From NCBI GenBank assembly GCA_046484285.1, contig JAWOBP010000088.1, positions 1 through 64,000 on the forward strand: a stretch of 64,000 bases of DNA, written 5' to 3'. Numbering within the stretch: the stretch's first letter is position 1; each line of letters starts with the position of its first letter. Positions 43,227-53,200 of the stretch are shown one piece after another. The notes under the pieces are model-generated. The model ran no database searches and was not told the origin of the DNA. It saw nothing but the letters and a program-made list of their open reading frames with translations. The stretch is from CAZHCG01 sp046484285 (GTDB lineage Bacteria > Myxococcota_A > Polyangia > JAAYKL01). The translations under genes were made by a program, and so were the position numbers.

Positions 43227-44589
43227 CCGGCTCGCCAGAGTTCGGGACGCCATGGCGTCGCGGTCTCCCGAGGGGCTTCTGGTAGCGAGCTTCGGCGGGC
43301 TGATCGGGCTGGGAACGCTGCTGCTCAATCTCCCCTGTTCGCACCGGGGTAGCGTGGGTTTTCTGGACGCGCTGTTCACCGCGACCTCGGCGGTCTGTGT
43401 CACCGGTCTCATCGTGGTCGACACCGGCACCGACTACACCGTTTTCGGTCAGATCGTCATCCTGCTGCTCATCCAGGCCGGCGGCATCGGCGTCATGTCA
43501 TTCGCCGGGCTGGCCTTCTATCTGCTCGGCCGCCGCCTCTCTTTGCGTGCACAGGCCGCACTGTCGGGCTCGATGCTGCAGCGGGAAGTGGCCAGCGAGT
43601 TCCGCGGGATTTTCGAGCGCATCCTCCGGTTCGTCTTGATCGCAGAATTTGCCGGGGCGCTGCTGCTCTTTGCGGGGATGGCGTCCTCCAAGGGGGTGGG
43701 ACACGCGGCGTACTCGGCCGTCTTCCACGCGATCTCGGCCTTCTGCAACGCCGGGTTTTCACTTTATTCGGACAGCTTCACGGCGCTACGCGGAAACCCG
43801 CTAGTCGTCATCACGGTGATGTTGCTCATCGTTCTGGGGGGCATCGGGCACCCGGTGATGGTCGACATCTGGCAGCGGCTTCTGCCGAGCAAGAAGGACG
43901 AAAAGCATCCGAACAGAAAGATCACCTTGAGCTCCAAGGTCGCGTTGTGGACGAGCGGGCTGCTGATCCTGGCCGGGTTTGCAGCGCTGGTCGTCTCTGG
44001 GCTCACGCCCGCGGAAAGTTCCTGGTCGGAGCGGGTGTTCGGCGCGCTGTTCCAATCGGTGACAGCGAGGACGGCAGGGTTCAACACCGTGGACATCGGC
44101 CGCCTGCCGTTGGCCGCGGTGTTCTTGCTCGTGATGTTGATGTTCATCGGCGGATCGCCGGGGTCCTGTGCCGGCGGCATCAAGACGACGACCTTTGCCG
44201 TGTGGCTCGCCAAGCTCCGCGGTCGGCTTGCCGGAGACAAGTCCCCCCGCCTGTTCGATCGCCATATCCCCGGGGAGATCACGAGGCGTGTGTCGATGAT
44301 CATGGGCCTGGCGGTGATCTGGAACATGGTCGGCGTCCTGTTGCTGCTCGCGACCGAGGGCGGCAGCGCAGGGGTAGGCATGCACGATGTCGTGTTCGAG
44401 CAGGTCTCGGCCTTCGGCACCGTGGGGCTCTCCACGGGGCTGACCCCGAAGCTGAGCGTCATCGGCCAGCTCTGGATCATCGCGACCATGTTCGTGGGGC
44501 GTCTCGGACCGCTGACCCTCGCCTTGTGGATGTTCACCCGCAAGGCGCCAGGCGTTAGATACCCCGAAGGAAGGATAATGATCGGATGA
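43219..44589 (+). CDS. ktrB: KtrB/TrkH-type potassium channel subunit
   Basis: A 456-residue membrane protein of the Trk/Ktr/HKT superfamily. The four pore-loop repeats with their filter glycines are visible: TATSAVCVTGL, HAISAFCNAGF, QSVTARTAGFN and EQVSAFGTVGL, each between pairs of membrane helices. This makes a complete potassium uptake subunit. The start is uncertain between ATG 43183 and ATG 43219; the second overlaps the upstream stop by 8 bases. It overlaps the regulatory subunit gene by ATGA. Confidence 0.94.
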   Translation: MRDRLARVRDAMASRSPEGLLVASFGGLIGLGTLLLNLPCSHRGSVGFLDALFTATSAVCVTGLIVVDTGTDYTVFGQIVILLLIQAGGIGVMSFAGLAFYLLGRRLSLRAQAALSGSMLQREVASEFRGIFERILRFVLIAEFAGALLLFAGMASSKGVGHAAYSAVFHAISAFCNAGFSLYSDSFTALRGNPLVVITVMLLIVLGGIGHPVMVDIWQRLLPSKKDEKHPNRKITLSSKVALWTSGLLILAGFAALVVSGLTPAESSWSERVFGALFQSVTARTAGFNTVDIGRLPLAAVFLLVMLMFIGGSPGSCAGGIKTTTFAVWLAKLRGRLAGDKSPRLFDRHIPGEITRRVSMIMGLAVIWNMVGVLLLLATEGGSAGVGMHDVVFEQVSAFGTVGLSTGLTPKLSVIGQLWIIATMFVGRLGPLTLALWMFTRKAPGVRYPEGRIMIG

Positions 44590-45299
44590 AACGCAACGGA
44601 AGACAGGTATGCGTGGTGGGGCTCGGGCACTTCGGCGCTGGCATCGCCCGGTCGCTCGCGAAGCACTGCGAGGTATTGGCGATCGACAGCGACATCGATC
44701 GGGTCAACACCATCACCGGGGATGTCCAGCGGGCACTTTCTCTCGACGCGCGTGACTACGTCGCGCTCGCTTCGGTCGTCTCATCCGACTTCGACGAGGC
44801 CGTGGTGAGCATCGGCGAGAGCCTGGAGGCGAGCATCCTGTGTACCCTCCATCTCAAGCGCATCGGCGTGCCCGCGATTCGGGCCAAGGCAAACAGCGAG
44901 GACCATGCCGATATCCTCAAATCGGTCGGGGCGACCCACATCGTGTTTCCGGAGCGCGAGACCGCCGAACGGCTTGCCTTGCAGATGCTCAATCCCAACC
45001 TGCTCGACTTCATCCCGCTGGCCGAGGACTACCGGGTGATGGATTTCGCCGCGCCTTGTGCCTTTTACGGCCGATCTTTGATCGACCTGCAGATTCGCAG
45101 CCGATTCGGCCTTTTCGTGATCGCCATCAAGAAGAACGAGGGCGAGACATTCGTGTTCCTGCCCGGGCCGGAGCAGATTATCGAGCCGGACGACGTGCTG
45201 GTACTGATCGGCAAGGAGTCCGACATCTTGAAGATGCGCGAGGCTCCCGGGGAAATCGAGAAGGTGGTAGCCGGGCATTCTCGGCTCGAGAAGGAATGA
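44586..45299 (+). CDS. ktrA: KtrA/TrkA-type potassium channel regulatory subunit
   Basis: A 237-residue RCK-type subunit. The N-terminal Rossmann domain has VCVVGLGHFGAGIARSL for nucleotide binding and the acidic IDSDIDRV at the end of strand two. A C-terminal RCK_C domain begins near residue 150 (AFYGRSLIDLQI...) and ends in PDDVLVLIGKESDI. One RCK copy makes it KtrA-like rather than the double TrkA. It gates KtrB in response to nucleotides. Last gene of the operon, 30 bases before the convergent hcp stop. Confidence 0.94.
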   Translation: MKRNGRQVCVVGLGHFGAGIARSLAKHCEVLAIDSDIDRVNTITGDVQRALSLDARDYVALASVVSSDFDEAVVSIGESLEASILCTLHLKRIGVPAIRAKANSEDHADILKSVGATHIVFPERETAERLALQMLNPNLLDFIPLAEDYRVMDFAAPCAFYGRSLIDLQIRSRFGLFVIAIKKNEGETFVFLPGPEQIIEPDDVLVLIGKESDILKMREAPGEIEKVVAGHSRLEKE

Positions 45300-45328
45300 A
45301 ACCGCCCCAGCGCCCGTGCATCGAATTC

Positions 45329-46963
45329 TCAGCTCCCCGCCATCATGGCCGCGATGTCGCCTTGTACGTCTCCAGTGGGCTTGATGTCGAAGTTGTCGAC
45401 CAGGACCTTGGCGACGTTCGGCGAGAGGAATGCAGGGAGGGTCGGGCCGAGGCGGATGCCCTTCACACCCAGGTGCAACAGGGCCAGCAGCACGGTCACG
45501 GCCTTCTGCTCGTACCAGGCGATGTCGAATGAGATGGGCAGCTCGTTGATATCGGCCAGCCCGAAGACCTCCTTGAGCGCGAGCGCCACCACGGCGAGGG
45601 AATACGAGTCGTTGCACTGCCCGGCGTCGAGCACGCGGGGGATCCCTCCGATCTCGCCGAGGTCGAGCTTGTTGTAGCGGTACTTGGCGCAGCCGGCGGT
45701 CAGGATGACCGTGTCCTCGGGCAGGTTCTCGGCCACCTCGGTGAAGTAGGAGCGCCCCTTCTGGCGGCCGTCGCAGCCGGCCATGACGACGAAGCGCTTG
45801 AGCGCGCCGCTCTCGACCGCGTCGACGATCCTGTCGGCCAGGGCGAGGATCTGGCTATGGGCGAAGCCGCCGGTGATTTCTCCCGACTCGAGCGCCGTGG
45901 GCGGCTTGCAGCCGCGCGCCTTTTCGATGATCGCCGAGAAGTCTTTCTGGCCGCCGTTTTTGCGATCCGGAATATGCGTCACCCCGGGATGGGCGACCCG
46001 GCCCGTGGTGAAGATTCGATCCTGGTAAGCGTCTCTCACCGGCACGATGCAGTTCGTGGTGAGCAGGATGGGGCCGTTGAAGGAATCGAACTCTCTTTGC
46101 TGCTGCCACCAGGCGTTGCCGTAGTTGCCCACCAGGTGGTCGTGCTTCTTGAACGCCGGGTAGTAGTGCGCCGGCAGCATCTCGCCGTGGGTGTAGATGT
46201 CGACGCCGGCATCCTTGCTCTGCTCGAGCAGCTCTTCCAGATCCTTGAGATCGTGTCCCGAGATCAGGATACCGGGACGATCGCGAACGCCGATGTTCAC
46301 CTTGGTCAGCTCGGGTTGCCCGTAGGCCGAGGTGTTCGCCTTGTCGAGCAAGGCCATCACGGTCACCGCGGTCTCACCCGCCTTCATGACCATTTTCACC
46401 ATCTCGTCCTGCGAGAGATCCTCGGTGGTGGAGGACAGTGCGTCGAAGATGAAGCTGTAGATGGCGGGATCCTCGTGTCCCAGCACGGCCGCGTGATCGG
46501 CATAGGCTGCGATGCCCTTCGAGCCGTAGATCAGCAGCTCACGGAGGGAGCGGACATCCTCATTCTCCGTGGCCAGCACGCCCACTGCGGTCGCCTTGTC
46601 CGCAAACGCGTCCGGAGCTCCGGTCCAGGTGGCCGCGTCGTGTCGGATCTCTGCACCGTTGTGTAGCGCCTTGGCCTGGTCCCGCACCGCCAGCGCCTGC
46701 TCGACGACCTTGGAAACATGCTCGGCGTCGAAATCGACGTTGGTCACCGTCGTGAAGAGCGCCTCGACCACGAAGCGTCCGATGGAGGTCGGGATCTCCA
46801 CACCGCCCCTTTGCGCCTCGCGCGCATGGAGGGCAGTTCCCTCGAGCGTATGAATCAGGAGGTCCTGCATGGCGGCGGTCGGCTCTTTCTTGCCGCACAC
46901 GCCGCGCTTGGTGCAGCCGCTGTTCTTGAGCGTCTCTTGACATTGAAAACAGAACATGGACAT
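45329..46963 (-). CDS. hcp: hybrid cluster protein, class I (hydroxylamine/NO reductase)
   Basis: A 544-residue hybrid cluster protein. The N-terminal Cys motif MFCFQCQETLKNSGCTKRGVC has the C-x2-C-x8-C-x5-C spacing of class I proteins with a [4Fe-4S] cluster. The hybrid cluster ligands are present in LLTTNCIVP, AGCDGR, TAGCAKYRYNK and LDAGQCNDSYS. It reduces nitric oxide or hydroxylamine under nitrosative stress. AAGGAGAG lies before ATG 46963. A remnant of nitrite reductase NrfA lies directly upstream on the same strand, suggesting an earlier nrfA-hcp operon. Confidence 0.95.
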   Translation of the reverse strand: MSMFCFQCQETLKNSGCTKRGVCGKKEPTAAMQDLLIHTLEGTALHAREAQRGGVEIPTSIGRFVVEALFTTVTNVDFDAEHVSKVVEQALAVRDQAKALHNGAEIRHDAATWTGAPDAFADKATAVGVLATENEDVRSLRELLIYGSKGIAAYADHAAVLGHEDPAIYSFIFDALSSTTEDLSQDEMVKMVMKAGETAVTVMALLDKANTSAYGQPELTKVNIGVRDRPGILISGHDLKDLEELLEQSKDAGVDIYTHGEMLPAHYYPAFKKHDHLVGNYGNAWWQQQREFDSFNGPILLTTNCIVPVRDAYQDRIFTTGRVAHPGVTHIPDRKNGGQKDFSAIIEKARGCKPPTALESGEITGGFAHSQILALADRIVDAVESGALKRFVVMAGCDGRQKGRSYFTEVAENLPEDTVILTAGCAKYRYNKLDLGEIGGIPRVLDAGQCNDSYSLAVVALALKEVFGLADINELPISFDIAWYEQKAVTVLLALLHLGVKGIRLGPTLPAFLSPNVAKVLVDNFDIKPTGDVQGDIAAMMAGS

Positions 46964-47036
46964 GGCCTTTCTCTCCTTTCCGAGGCGCGGGGCGCCTCGC
47001 GTTTTCGTGTCGCGTTTCGCCGCAGGTCTCTTGCGC

Positions 47037-47219
47037 CTATTCGGCGGCCGCGGCGACATCGTTGTTCTGGGCGCCTGTCGCCGTCAGCGCCGCGAGCTGT
47101 CCCTGTCTCGCGAGGTTTGCCGCCTCTCCGAGGATGCGGGCCGCCGCCTGCGGCGCGTGGAAGCCCCTGGAGTCCTCGGCGGCGACGAAGTCGAACCGCC
47201 ATTGCGCGGTATGTAGCAC
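47037..47219 (-). pseudogene. C-terminal remnant of NrfA-type cytochrome c nitrite reductase
   Basis: A minus-strand frame encodes HTAQWRFDFVAAEDSRGFHAP followed within the next 25 residues by ARILGEAANLARQGQLAAL. This is the pattern of the C-terminal helices of ammonia-forming cytochrome c nitrite reductases (AQWRWDF...GFHxPxE..R.L..A). No heme motif, start or signal remains. The similarity stops at 47219, just before the TetR operator-like palindrome, where the regulator region begins. So it is a truncated leftover at a rearrangement boundary. Confidence 0.5.
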
Positions 47220-47227
47220 GATTTCAC

Positions 47228-47251
47228 TTGTAAGTAAATATTTATTAGCAT
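47228..47251. promoter_or_regulatory. TetR operator-like palindrome upstream of first tetR
   Basis: TTGTAAGTAAATATTTATTA and four further bases form an imperfect 24-base palindrome in an AT-rich island. It lies 39 bases before the tetR ATG and matches the site upstream of the second tetR at about two thirds of positions, including TTG-AAGTAA-TA-TT. Autoregulation is likely. The gap 46964-47289 otherwise holds only the nrfA remnant. Confidence 0.55.
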
Positions 47252-47289
47252 ACAGTGAAGCAGAAGCATGACTCCCGACGGAGGTGCGA

Positions 47290-47895
47290 ATGAAGCGCAA
47301 GCCCACCGAGGTCAGGCAGGCAGAGATCGTCGAGGCAGCGATGAGGATCATCGTCGCCAAGGGGGCCAGGCGCTTCACCGCCCAGCTCATTGCCGACGAG
47401 GTGGGTATGACGGCGGGCGGGATCTTCCGTCACTTTTCGAGCATGGACGAGATCGTGGATGCGGTCCTCGATCGCATGGAGGAGGTGCTGTTCCAAGGGT
47501 TTCCACCATCGGCAGAAGACCCGTGGGACCGTCTCAAAGAGTTCTTCGAGCATCGCGTCCAGGTCATGGTCGAGCACCCCGACATCTCCAGAATCCTGCT
47601 GTCCGACCACCTCGCTCATCTCGGGGACGGAAAGCCGGCCTCGAGGGTCGAGAGGCTGAAACGGCGATCTCGGCGGTTTGTCACTCGGTGCCTGCAAGAG
47701 GCAGCGGCAAGCGGTGCGATGGCGAGCGACGTGAGCGTGAACGCGGCGACCGTCATGGTGCTCGGCGCCATTCTCGCCGTCGGGCATTCAACGACCCGGG
47801 TTGCCGACGAGACGGAGACCAAGCAGCTGACGGCCGAGGTGTGGCGCGCCCTCGAGAAGATGCGTCACGTCTCCGGCACGAACAGCCAACGGTAG
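47290..47895 (+). CDS. TetR-family regulator A
   Basis: A 201-residue TetR regulator. The N-terminal HTH reads RRFTAQLIADEVGMTAGGIFRHFSSMDEIV, followed by a helical ligand-binding domain. It starts at ATG 47290, five bases after GGAGG. The N-terminal 70 residues are closely similar to the second TetR protein at 48480. It is 17 bases ahead of a cupin gene, which it probably controls along with itself. Confidence 0.92.
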   Translation: MKRKPTEVRQAEIVEAAMRIIVAKGARRFTAQLIADEVGMTAGGIFRHFSSMDEIVDAVLDRMEEVLFQGFPPSAEDPWDRLKEFFEHRVQVMVEHPDISRILLSDHLAHLGDGKPASRVERLKRRSRRFVTRCLQEAAASGAMASDVSVNAATVMVLGAILAVGHSTTRVADETETKQLTAEVWRALEKMRHVSGTNSQR

Positions 47896-47912
47896 AAAGG
47901 AGGTCATCGGCG

Positions 47913-48269
47913 ATGACCATCGAACAGCAAGAATCCTCCGCAGGCTTGCCGCCTTCCGAGCCGGTCGCGTTTCCCGAGCTGATTGCGTACCAGAATGGAT
48001 CGATCGTGAGCCGCACCCTGGTCAAGAAGAATGGCGGCACGCTGACTCTCTTCGCCTTCGATGCCGGCCAGGAGTTATCAGAGCATTCCGCTCCCTTCGA
48101 CGCCGTCGTGCAGATCATCGACGGCGAGGCCGAGCTGGTCATCGGCGGCGAGGAGGTGCCAGCCCGCGCGGGGCAGACGGTCCTGATGCCCGCGGACGTG
48201 CCCCACGCGGTCCGCGCACCGGGGCGCTTCAAGATGCTCCTGGTGATGATCCGCGAGGTCGCCGGCTGA
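47913..48269 (+). CDS. small cupin-domain protein
   Basis: A 118-residue single-domain cupin. The two motifs are visible: HSAPFDAVVQIIDGEAEL (His and Glu of motif 1) and PADVPHAVRAPGRFKMLLV (His of motif 2). AAAGGAGG lies ahead of ATG 47913. Small cupins of this kind bind a metal and are often near redox or stress regulators; the substrate is unknown. Co-transcribed with TetR A. Confidence 0.9.
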   Translation: MTIEQQESSAGLPPSEPVAFPELIAYQNGSIVSRTLVKKNGGTLTLFAFDAGQELSEHSAPFDAVVQIIDGEAELVIGGEEVPARAGQTVLMPADVPHAVRAPGRFKMLLVMIREVAG

Positions 48270-48442
48270 TTCGAGTCGATGATGAGTGACCATCGACCGG
48301 CGGGAACCACCGGCCGGATTCGGGCCGTGATGCGCTACGCCGGCCCCAAGATTGCCCATGCGGCACCCCGTCTCGGGCATCTTCCATGTCATCGCTGGCA
48401 GGCGCCCGGACGGGTTGACAACGATGCCGTTGGGGCCCACCC

Positions 48443-48466
48443 TTGCAAGTAAGTACTTGCTTGCAA
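48443..48466. promoter_or_regulatory. TetR operator-like palindrome upstream of second tetR
   Basis: TTGCAAGTAAGTACTTGCTT plus GCAA is a 24-base near-perfect palindrome (one pair mismatched) centred on GTAC, 13 bases before the tetR ATG. A -35-like TTGACA lies upstream at 48415-48420. The site would overlap the transcription start, so bound TetR would repress the efflux operon. Confidence 0.65.
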
Positions 48467-48479
48467 AAGGGGAGGCCTC

Positions 48480-49073
48480 ATGGCATCGCGCAAATCCACC
48501 GATGAGAGACGGCGAGAGATCGTCGACGCGGCCATCGAGATCATCGGCGAGCGCGGTCTGCGGGCCTTCACCGCGGCCAACATCGCCCGGGAGGTCGGTA
48601 TCGGGGACGGTACGGTTTTTCGTCATTTCAAGGACATGAACGAGGTTGCCGTGGGCGTGCTCGACAGGCTCCAGGAGCTGATGGACGAGGCGCCGCGATC
48701 CACGCAAGAGCCGTTCGAACGACTGGAGGAGTTCGTGCTCGACCGGCTTCGTTCCATCGCGCTCCAACCGGGGATCCAGTCGCTCGTCTTTTCGGACCAG
48801 ATCTCGCAGGCCCTGGGCGCCGATGGCCCGCGCCGGGTCGCCGCGCTGAGGAATCGAGGTCGCGAGTTCATCGGGTCGTGTCTGCGCGAGGCGGACGAGA
48901 AGCGACTCCTGCGGGAGGGCCTCGACATCGACAGCGCGGTCGTCCTCGTCACGGGGGCGGTGATGGGATTCCTGTTCGCGCTCAAGGACGGCGCCATCGA
49001 AGGACCCGCGGACCAGGCTGCGCGCCGAGCCTGGCGAACCCTCGAGCAACTGCTGGTGAGGGGGGACACATGA
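48480..49073 (+). CDS. TetR-family regulator B of the efflux operon
   Basis: A 197-residue TetR regulator with HTH LRAFTAANIAREVGIGDGTVFRHFKDM and a helical C-terminal domain. It overlaps the membrane-fusion gene by ATGA, so regulator and pump are co-transcribed. It resembles TetR A in the HTH, including the FRHF end of the recognition helix, which fits the related operators. The likely job is drug- or metabolite-induced derepression of the RND pump. Confidence 0.92.
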   Translation: MASRKSTDERRREIVDAAIEIIGERGLRAFTAANIAREVGIGDGTVFRHFKDMNEVAVGVLDRLQELMDEAPRSTQEPFERLEEFVLDRLRSIALQPGIQSLVFSDQISQALGADGPRRVAALRNRGREFIGSCLREADEKRLLREGLDIDSAVVLVTGAVMGFLFALKDGAIEGPADQAARRAWRTLEQLLVRGDT

Positions 49074-50200
49074 AGGTCGCGCGCGAGCTTTTTTGCGACA
49101 GCGGACGAGCTTTCGCGGCGGGTCTGATCCCGTTGCTGGCGGGGATCGCGTTGCTCGGAGCGGGTTGCTCGAAGGACGCGCCGGGATCGGCTCGAAAGCT
49201 GGATTCCGTGGCTGTCCGGATCGCCGCGGTGACGCAGGAGGACCTCGCCCGGCGGATCGGCTACGTGGGCACGGTTCACTCGCGCCGCGAGGTCAAGGTG
49301 CGCGCCCGGACCGCCGGCGCCGTGCTGTCGCTGGCAGGCGAGGGAGAGGTCGTGAGCGAGGGCCAGACGCTGGCGCGAATCACCGCGCCCGAGATCGCCG
49401 CCCGGGCGTCCCGGATGAAAGCCGAGGTGCGGCGGGCCAGAACGGAGCGCGGTTTTACGTGTGAGAGCTACGAGACCGATCGAAAGCTCGGCGAGGCGGG
49501 AGTCCTCTCGAGCAGGCAGGTCGCCATGAGCGAGCGAGCCTGCGACGCGGCGACCGCCGCCCTGGCCGCCGCCCGGGCCGGCTCTCGCGAGGTCGGCGCG
49601 ACCAGGGGCAAGACCTCGGAGCAGGCGCCCTTCGGCGGCCTCGTTCTCCAGTGGCTGGTCGAGCCGGGACAGAACGTGATGCCCGGCACGCCGCTTCTGA
49701 TCCTGGGCGGTCACGAACTCGAGCTGAGGGTCCAGGTGGCCGAGCGCGACCTCGAAAGAGGCGTACGCGAGGGCGTCCCCACCTCGGTTCGGCTCGGCGG
49801 AGAGTCGCACCGGCTTCCGGTCTCGACCGTCGCGCCGATGGCGGTCGGACCGGCCAGGGCATCCGAGGTCGGGATCCCTCTGCCCGGCGAGCCGACCCCG
49901 GCGCCGACGCACGGCACGTCCGCGCGGGTGGATTTTCTGGTCGCCGAGGTCCGGGGCGCGGTCGCTGTTCCGGACAAGGCTCTAGTCGAAGCTGACGGCG
50001 CCAGCGTCGTGTTTCTCGTCGAGGACGGACGCGCACGCCAGGTCGCCGTGACCCCCGGCATCCACGACCGCGGCCTCATCGAGGTGAAAGGCGAGCTTTC
50101 GGTCGGCGCCTCGGTCGCCGTGAGCAACCAGGACCTGCTCCGGGACGGGGCGAGCGTCTTTGCTGTTCGACAGGCGAGCGGCGACGAAATGCAACCATGA
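49070..50200 (+). CDS. RND efflux membrane-fusion (adaptor) protein
   Basis: A 376-residue periplasmic adaptor. A hydrophobic leader ends in LLGAGC, a lipobox. The lipoyl-like domain begins with GTVHSRREVKVRARTAG, a coiled-coil hairpin follows (about 110-180), then EQAPFGGLVLQWLVEPGQNV and the beta-barrel domain to VAVPDKAL. It connects the inner-membrane RND pump to an outer-membrane channel; no TolC-like gene is in the window. Overlaps tetR and the pump gene by 4 bases each. Confidence 0.92.
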   Translation: MKVARELFCDSGRAFAAGLIPLLAGIALLGAGCSKDAPGSARKLDSVAVRIAAVTQEDLARRIGYVGTVHSRREVKVRARTAGAVLSLAGEGEVVSEGQTLARITAPEIAARASRMKAEVRRARTERGFTCESYETDRKLGEAGVLSSRQVAMSERACDAATAALAAARAGSREVGATRGKTSEQAPFGGLVLQWLVEPGQNVMPGTPLLILGGHELELRVQVAERDLERGVREGVPTSVRLGGESHRLPVSTVAPMAVGPARASEVGIPLPGEPTPAPTHGTSARVDFLVAEVRGAVAVPDKALVEADGASVVFLVEDGRARQVAVTPGIHDRGLIEVKGELSVGASVAVSNQDLLRDGASVFAVRQASGDEMQP

Positions 50201-53200
50201 CCCGCTGGATCCTGAGAAACCGGCACGCGGTCTGGGCCCTCGTCCTCGCCGTCGGTGTCTTCGGCTATCTCGCCTACCAGCGGTTGCCGGTCCAGCTCTT
50301 TCCCGACACGGCGCCGCCGCTGGTGAACATCATCACGACCTACCCCGGAGCGGCGGCCGAGGATGTGGCGCAGGAGCTCTCGCGGAGGATGGAGGAGGAG
50401 TTCGCCTCGCTGGAAGGGGTGTTCAAGGTCAAATCTTCATCTCAGGACAATCTGTCGGTTGTCTCGGTCGAATTCCAGTACGATCGCGACGTCGACCTTG
50501 CGGCGGTGGACGTTCAGAACGCCATCGCTCGCATTCGCGGGGAGCTGCCGCCGAACATCGGCGAGCCGCAGGTGCTCCAGTTCTCGACCGCGGATCGGCC
50601 GATCGTCACCTACGCCGTGACCGCCGGCGATCTCGGGCGGGCTCGCAAGCTCGCCGAGGACGACTTTGCTCCGCGCTTGCAACAGGTGTGGGGCGTCGCC
50701 GCGGTGGATGTCTTCGGCGGCAGCCGCCGGGCGGTGCTCGTGGAGCTCGACCGCTACGAGCTAGAGGCCGCACGGATTCCGCTGCAGCGCGTGGTCGAAG
50801 CTCTGCGCTCCCACAACGCGATGACCCCGGCCGGCCGGATCCGCACCGACTCGACCCAGTCCATGCTCAGGGTCGACACCCGCGCCGATACCGTCCAGGC
50901 GCTCGAAAGGATTCCCATCGCCACGGCCGGCGGCTCGCGGGTCCTGCTCGGCGATCTCGCCGCGATCCGCAAGGCTCCCCTCGCGGACGACTCGCGGTTT
51001 CGGCTGAACGGCAGTCGCGCGATCGCGATGCAGGTCTTCAAGACGACCGAGGCGAACACGGTCGAGGTGGTCGAGGCGACCAGAGGCGTGATCGACGAGC
51101 TCCGGTCGAGCTACCCCGGTGTGGAGATCAGCGAGGGCGAGGAGAGCGCCAGCTTCGCCCGGACATCGGTGGACAACCTGATCGGCAACGTCGGGCAGGC
51201 CATCCTGTTTACCGCGGTCCTGATGCTCTTCTTCCTGCGGCAGTGGCGAACGTCGCTGGTCGTCGCGCTGACCATGCCGCTGTCGTTCGGCATCACCTTC
51301 GCGGTGATGAAGCTGCTGGACATCGATCTCAACCTGGTGACCCTGTCGGCCATCATCCTCTCGGTGGGCATGGTGATCGACAACTCCGTGGTCGTGCTCG
51401 AGAACATCGTGCGGCGCCGGGAGCGGGAGCGGCTCGGCCCGGTGGACGGGGCCGTGGCCGGTTCGGACGAGGTGCGCGGAGCCGCACTCGGAGGAACGCT
51501 GACCAACATCGCGGTCCTCGTGCCGCTGCTGTTCCTGTCCGGCTTCACCGGCAAGACCTTCACTCCCCTCTCGCGCACCTTGCTCATCGCGTTCCTTGCA
51601 TCCATCGTCGTGGCTCTCGTGCTGGTCCCCCTGTTTTCCACCCACCTCACGACCCTGGCGGAAGGAGGCGGCATCGGTAACCGCATCGTGCACCTCGTCT
51701 CCGTTCCCTTTCACTGGGCGATGGAGCGGCTCAGGCGTTTCTACCTGCTGGTGCTCCGCGTCAGCCTGCGGCGGCGCTGGATCGTCGTGCTCGCGGCCCT
51801 GGCGCTGTTCGCGGGAGGGGTGGCCGGCATCCGGGCGCTGGGCATGGACGTGCTGCCCAAGATGGATTCCGGCAGCTTCTACGTCTCCCTCGAGACGCCC
51901 TCCGGGTCGTCGCTCGAGGAGACGGAGCGAGTGGTCCGCGATGTCGAAGAGCTGATTCGAAAAGAAAAGGAGGTTCGGCTCGTCCAGTCGCAGGTCGGCT
52001 TCGAGCAGGGGATGCGCTCGCTCTCTTCTTTCGGCGTCCAGGGGCCGACCCAGGGGTTCATCACCGTCACGCTGACCGATCGCAACCAGCGCGAGGAGAC
52101 CGTCTGGGAGATCGAAGCGCGGCTCCGGGAAGAAATCGTCCGCGTGCCGGGGATCCGTGTCTCCACGGTTCGCGAGACGGGCAACACGGCGCGGTCCACG
52201 ACCTCGGCGCCGGTAGTCGTGCGGATCTCGGGAGACGATCCGCTGGTGCTCGACGAGCTCGGCGCGGCCGTCGAAAGCCGGCTCGCCGGAGTGCCCTCGG
52301 TGGTGGCGCCGATGCGGAGCTGGCGGGTCGACCAGCGGCAGGGACGCTTCGACATCGATGTGCTCGAGGCGGCCCGGCTCGGTGTGTCGCCCGCCATGGT
52401 GGGGCGGACCGTGCTCGCCGGGACCGAAGGGGTCGGAGCGGGCGACTACTACGGCGACAAAGGGACGCCGCTTCCGATCGAGGTCTCGTATCGCGAACAG
52501 CAGCGGCGCACTCCCGGCGACCTGCTGCGGTTTCCCCTGTTCACCTCCGGGGCGCCGGATCCGGTTTCGCTCGGCGAGCTGGCCCGGCACCGCGAGGTAG
52601 TAGGCCAGGGACTGGTCACCCGGGAGCACCTGTCACCGACCCTCGAGGTGTCCGCCTTCATCGAGGGCAGGCCGCTCTCCTTCGTGGTGTCGGATGTGGA
52701 GGAGGCCCTCGTCGGGCTCGACCCGCCGGGCGGCTACCAGGTGGATCTCACCGGCGAGAAGGGGGACATGGCCGAGTCGATGAGCGAGCTCGGCTTCGCG
52801 CTCATGATCGGCATCATCGGCGTGTACCTCCTTTTGGTGGCGCAGTTCAGGTCGTTCGTACACCCGATCACCGTCCTGATCTCGATACCGCTGAGCCTTT
52901 CCGGGATCGCCGCGGCGCTGTTCATCGCCGGCAAGCCGATGTCGATGCCCGTCATGCTCGGTCTGATCCTGATCGTGGGGATGGTGATCAACAACGCCAT
53001 TTTGCTGATCGCGTTCATCGAGCAGCGGCGCGAGCGCGGCGTCGCGATCAAGGAGGCCCTCACGGCCGCGGTCGACCTGCGATTCCGTCCGATCATGATG
53101 ACCAGCTTGTCCACCGTCGCGGGGATGATCCCGCTGGCCGCGGAGTGGTCGCTCGGCGCCGAGCGTTTCTCACCGCTGGCGGTCGCGGTCATCGGCGGAA

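Noticed and set aside
50761..52629. Minus-strand 622-codon frame within the RND pump
   Set aside because: His/Arg/Gln-rich antisense shadow of a clear RND transporter gene.
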